A stretch of DNA of 7,250 bases from CAIZGX01 sp044371675 (GTDB lineage: Bacteria; Bacteroidota; Bacteroidia; Flavobacteriales_D; Sanyastnellaceae), in contig JBILTF010000097.1 in the NCBI GenBank assembly GCA_044371675.1, positions 1 to 7,250 on the forward strand. The letters run 5' to 3'. Position 1 is the first letter of the stretch. The number at the start of each line of letters is the position of its first letter. The notes beneath the pieces were generated by a model, which was given only the letters and a program-made list of their open reading frames with translations, made no database searches and was not told the DNA's origin. The position numbers and the translations under genes were made by a program. This document shows positions 5,424 through 7,250 of this stretch, in pieces.

Positions 5424-6668
5424 TTAACCCCAAGAAGCAATCTTCTCGGCTTTGTATTCTCCAGCTTCGAGTTTTTTACGAACTTTTGAGAAACATTCGA
5501 TGGTTAAACGAACATCTTCTAACGTGTGAACAGTAGTTGGAATTAATCGCAACATAATGACGTCTTTTGGAACAACCGGATAAACTACAATAGAGCAGAA
5601 GATGCCGTATGTTTCACGAAGCTCAACGGTTACGTTGGTGGCTTCACCCAGAGTTCCTTTTAAAAACACGGGGGTAACTACACTGTTGGTATGCCCGATA
5701 TCGAATCCAGCTTCTTTCAATCCGCTTTGCAAAGCACGAGCAACGTTCCACAAGTTGTCTTGTAGTTCTGGCATTGTGCGAATCATATCTAGACGCTTCA
5801 AGGCCCCAATTACGATTGGCAATGGAAGTGCCTTCGCGAATGTTTGTGAACGCATGTTGTAACGTAAGAATTCAATGACGTGCTCTTCAGATACAACGAA
5901 AGCTCCTATGGTGGCCATTGCTTTCGCGAATGTTCCGAAGTAAACATCAATCTGGTCTTGCACCCCTTGGAAATCTCCAGCTCCGCGTCCGTCTTTTCCA
6001 ATAGAACCGAATCCGTGCGCATCGTCAACGAATAAACGGAAAGGAATAACTTTTTTGAATTCAGCAATTTCTTTTATTTTTCCTTGGTCGCCCGCCATTC
6101 CGAAAACGCCTTCAGTCATAACCAAGATTCCGCCACCGGTCTGATCGGTTAGGCGCTTCGCTTGGTGTAACATTTTTTCGAAACTCGCCATGTCGTTGTG
6201 CTGGAAAACAAAACGCTTCCCTTGGTGCAAACGAACACCGTCTACCATGCAAGCATGGCTCTCACTATCATATACAATTACATCATGTCTTCCTACAAGG
6301 GCTTCAATAGCCGACATACAACCTTGGTAACCGAAGTTCAACAAGAAAGCGTCTTCTTTGTGCATGAATGCAGCAAGTTCTTGCTCGAGTTGCTCATGAT
6401 ATTTAGTCTGTCCAGACATCATTCGTGCACCCATTGGATACGCCATTCCCCATTCTGCAGCTGCATCTGCGTCAGCCTTACGAACATCTGGATGATTAGC
6501 TAAACCAAGGTAGTTGTTCAAGCTCCACGTCAATACTGGTTTCCCACGGAATGTCATGTGAGCGCCAATATCACCTTCTAGTTTAGGGAAAGTAAAATAG
6601 CCATGAGATTCTTTAGAGTGCTGACCAAGGGGCCCTCTGTTGTTCTTGATTTTTTCAAATATATCCAC
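5424..6668 (-). CDS. PLP-dependent alpha-oxoamine synthase, serine palmitoyltransferase / cysteate acyltransferase type
   Basis: Predicted to condense a fatty acyl thioester with an amino acid and release CO2, forming the long-chain 3-keto amine base of membrane lipids. In Bacteroidota such enzymes use serine (sphingolipids) or cysteate (capnine, the base of sulfonolipids). The 414-residue product has an N-terminal extension (1-45), then WSLNNYLGLANHP, YPMGARMMSG, and SESHACMVDG with His138 as the expected PLP-stacking residue. DDAHGFGSIG has Asp215 and His218, and YFGTFAKAMATIGAF has Lys249 as the Schiff-base lysine. All core residues are present. Related 2-amino-3-ketobutyrate CoA ligase and 8-amino-7-oxononanoate synthase are alternatives. 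The N-terminal extension and the wording of these blocks match the lipid-forming group in Flavobacteriia best; the amino acid substrate cannot be read from sequence. The start is GTG at 6668 (MDIFEKIKNNRGPLG); no ATG lies upstream in frame, and the next ATG (about residue 38) would cut the conserved N-terminus. Confidence 0.87.
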   Translation of the reverse strand: MDIFEKIKNNRGPLGQHSKESHGYFTFPKLEGDIGAHMTFRGKPVLTWSLNNYLGLANHPDVRKADADAAAEWGMAYPMGARMMSGQTKYHEQLEQELAAFMHKEDAFLLNFGYQGCMSAIEALVGRHDVIVYDSESHACMVDGVRLHQGKRFVFQHNDMASFEKMLHQAKRLTDQTGGGILVMTEGVFGMAGDQGKIKEIAEFKKVIPFRLFVDDAHGFGSIGKDGRGAGDFQGVQDQIDVYFGTFAKAMATIGAFVVSEEHVIEFLRYNMRSQTFAKALPLPIVIGALKRLDMIRTMPELQDNLWNVARALQSGLKEAGFDIGHTNSVVTPVFLKGTLGEATNVTVELRETYGIFCSIVVYPVVPKDVIMLRLIPTTVHTLEDVRLTIECFSKVRKKLEAGEYKAEKIASWG

Positions 6669-6688
6669 GCGTAAATTTTTTAGAATTA

Positions 6689-6696
6689 CAAAAATA
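6689..6696 (-). promoter_or_regulatory. Candidate -7 box (TATTTTTG) for the alpha-oxoamine synthase gene
   Basis: On the minus strand TATTTTTG fits TAnnTTTG exactly, ending 20 bases before the GTG start at 6668. No clear TTTG -33 element is found at the usual distance, so support is partial. Confidence 0.42.
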
Positions 6697-6757
6697 ATGA
6701 GGAATTTTCTAATGTGACCTATGAATTATCATCTTGTGAACAGACGATTGTGATTCT

Positions 6758-6791
6758 TTTGCCGTTACTTGACCGCAAAACCCTATTTTTG
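6758..6791 (+). promoter_or_regulatory. Candidate promoter of bamD
   Basis: TTTG (6758-6761), a 22-bp spacer and TATTTTTG (6784-6791) fit the Bacteroidota promoter, with a spacer at the long end of the normal range. The box ends only eight bases before the bamD ATG, so the transcript would have a leader of about 5 nt. The -7 box lies in an inverted repeat. Confidence 0.52.
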
Positions 6792-6793
6792 CG
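6774..6793. repeat. Inverted repeat covering the bamD -7 box
   Basis: CGCAAAA (6774-6780) and TTTTGCG (6787-6793) are perfect 7-bp arms around CCCTAT. The right arm contains the TTTG of the -7 box and ends six bases before the bamD start. It could be a repressor site, or chance similarity forced by the promoter motif. Confidence 0.45.
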
Positions 6794-6799
6794 CTGGAA

Positions 6800-7250
6800 A
6801 TGAAAAGATCTATCATCCTCTTATTCGCGTTAGCAATAGCAGTTTCGGGTTGTACTGAGTACAGCAAGGCCTTGAAAGAAACTGACCCTACAAAGAAAAT
6901 GGCTAATGCCAAAAAGTATTACGAGGACGGAGAATGTTTCAAGGCTTTACCCATGTTGGAAGAGCTAATAGGTTTAACACGCGGAACTCAGCAGTCTGAA
7001 GAGGTCTATTACTATTTTGCCAAGACGCACTATTGCTTGAAGGACTATTACATGGGCAATTACTATTTTAAGTCCTATGCAAAATCCTTTTCGACAAGTC
7101 CAAAGGCAGAGGAGTGTTTATTTATGGCGGCGCTTTGTAGCTATAGCTTGTCTCCTAATTACACCTTAGATCAAACCGATTCGAAGACTGCGGTTGACGA
7201 ATTGCAGTATTTCCTGGATCAATATCCGAACAGCGCTTTGCGAGATTCGG
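6800..7250 (+). CDS. bamD: Outer membrane protein assembly factor BamD, partial (N-terminal 150 residues)
   Basis: Lipoprotein partner of BamA in folding beta-barrel proteins into the outer membrane. The frame opens at ATG 6800 and continues without a stop to the window edge; about 150 residues are seen, roughly half of a typical Bacteroidota BamD. MKRSIILLFALAIAVSGC is a short lipoprotein signal with Cys18 lipidated. After it come TPR-like helical pairs: KKMANAKKYYEDGECFKALPML, then EEVYYYFAKTHYCLKDYYMGNYYF and AEECLFMAALCSYSLSPNYTLDQT. The last visible block is AVDELQYFLDQYPNSA. The phrases Y-x-K-x-L-K-x-T-D-P at the N-terminus and S-P-x-Y-x-L-D-Q-T are characteristic of the phylum's BamD. 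It is divergent from the alpha-oxoamine synthase gene across a 131-bp spacer. No SD is seen; the start follows GCGCTGGAA and is fixed by the signal peptide. Confidence 0.92.
   Translation, partial: MKRSIILLFALAIAVSGCTEYSKALKETDPTKKMANAKKYYEDGECFKALPMLEELIGLTRGTQQSEEVYYYFAKTHYCLKDYYMGNYYFKSYAKSFSTSPKAEECLFMAALCSYSLSPNYTLDQTDSKTAVDELQYFLDQYPNSALRDS

Noticed and set aside
6709..6912. 67-codon minus-strand frame across the bamD start
   Set aside because: It is antisense to the bamD signal peptide and promoter, with no family resemblance.

Overview
The window looks like chromosomal core-genome DNA from a member of the Bacteroidota, most likely Flavobacteriia or a close relative. Five signs agree. 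One secreted protein ends in a type IX secretion (T9SS) type A sorting domain. There are two short lipobox signal peptides of the Bacteroidota kind and a bamD with the usual Bacteroidota sequence. The alpha-oxoamine synthase is the form used for Bacteroidota sphingolipids or sulfonolipids. Intergenic regions carry TAnnTTTG (-7) boxes with TTTG (-33) partners. Most starts follow A-rich leaders without a Shine-Dalgarno (SD) sequence. No phage, transposon, CRISPR array, tRNA or rRNA was seen.

Layout, left to right. At 1-187 (minus) is the start of a lipoprotein cut by the window edge. A divergent gene at 250-1035 (plus) encodes a cyclophilin-type peptidyl-prolyl isomerase lipoprotein. Its stop codon overlaps the GTG start of pheS (1032-2054), the phenylalanyl-tRNA synthetase alpha chain. 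The 96-bp gap at 2055-2150 holds a perfect 17-bp palindrome and a very good Bacteroidota promoter for pdhA (2151-3185) and pdhC (3196-4452), the E1-alpha and E2 subunits of pyruvate dehydrogenase. A strong hairpin flanked by A and T runs (4469-4498) ends this operon and, on the other strand, the convergent gene at 4516-5358, a T9SS-secreted protein with a CX4CH motif. Upstream of it on the same strand, 5424-6668 encodes a PLP-dependent acyl-CoA/ACP:amino acid condensing enzyme of the serine palmitoyltransferase or cysteate acyltransferase type. A 131-bp divergent spacer with promoter-like boxes on both strands separates it from bamD (6800 to the window end), an outer-membrane assembly lipoprotein.

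Functionally the genes cover protein folding at the envelope (PPIase, BamD), envelope lipids (alpha-oxoamine synthase), secretion (T9SS cargo), translation (PheS) and entry of pyruvate into the TCA cycle (PdhA, PdhC). I see no convincing new multi-gene system. The points most worth a second look are the perfect SD at the PPIase/pheS overlap in a phylum that rarely uses SDs, the palindrome before the pdh promoter, the atypical CX4CH motif in the T9SS cargo, and an inverted repeat covering the bamD -7 box.
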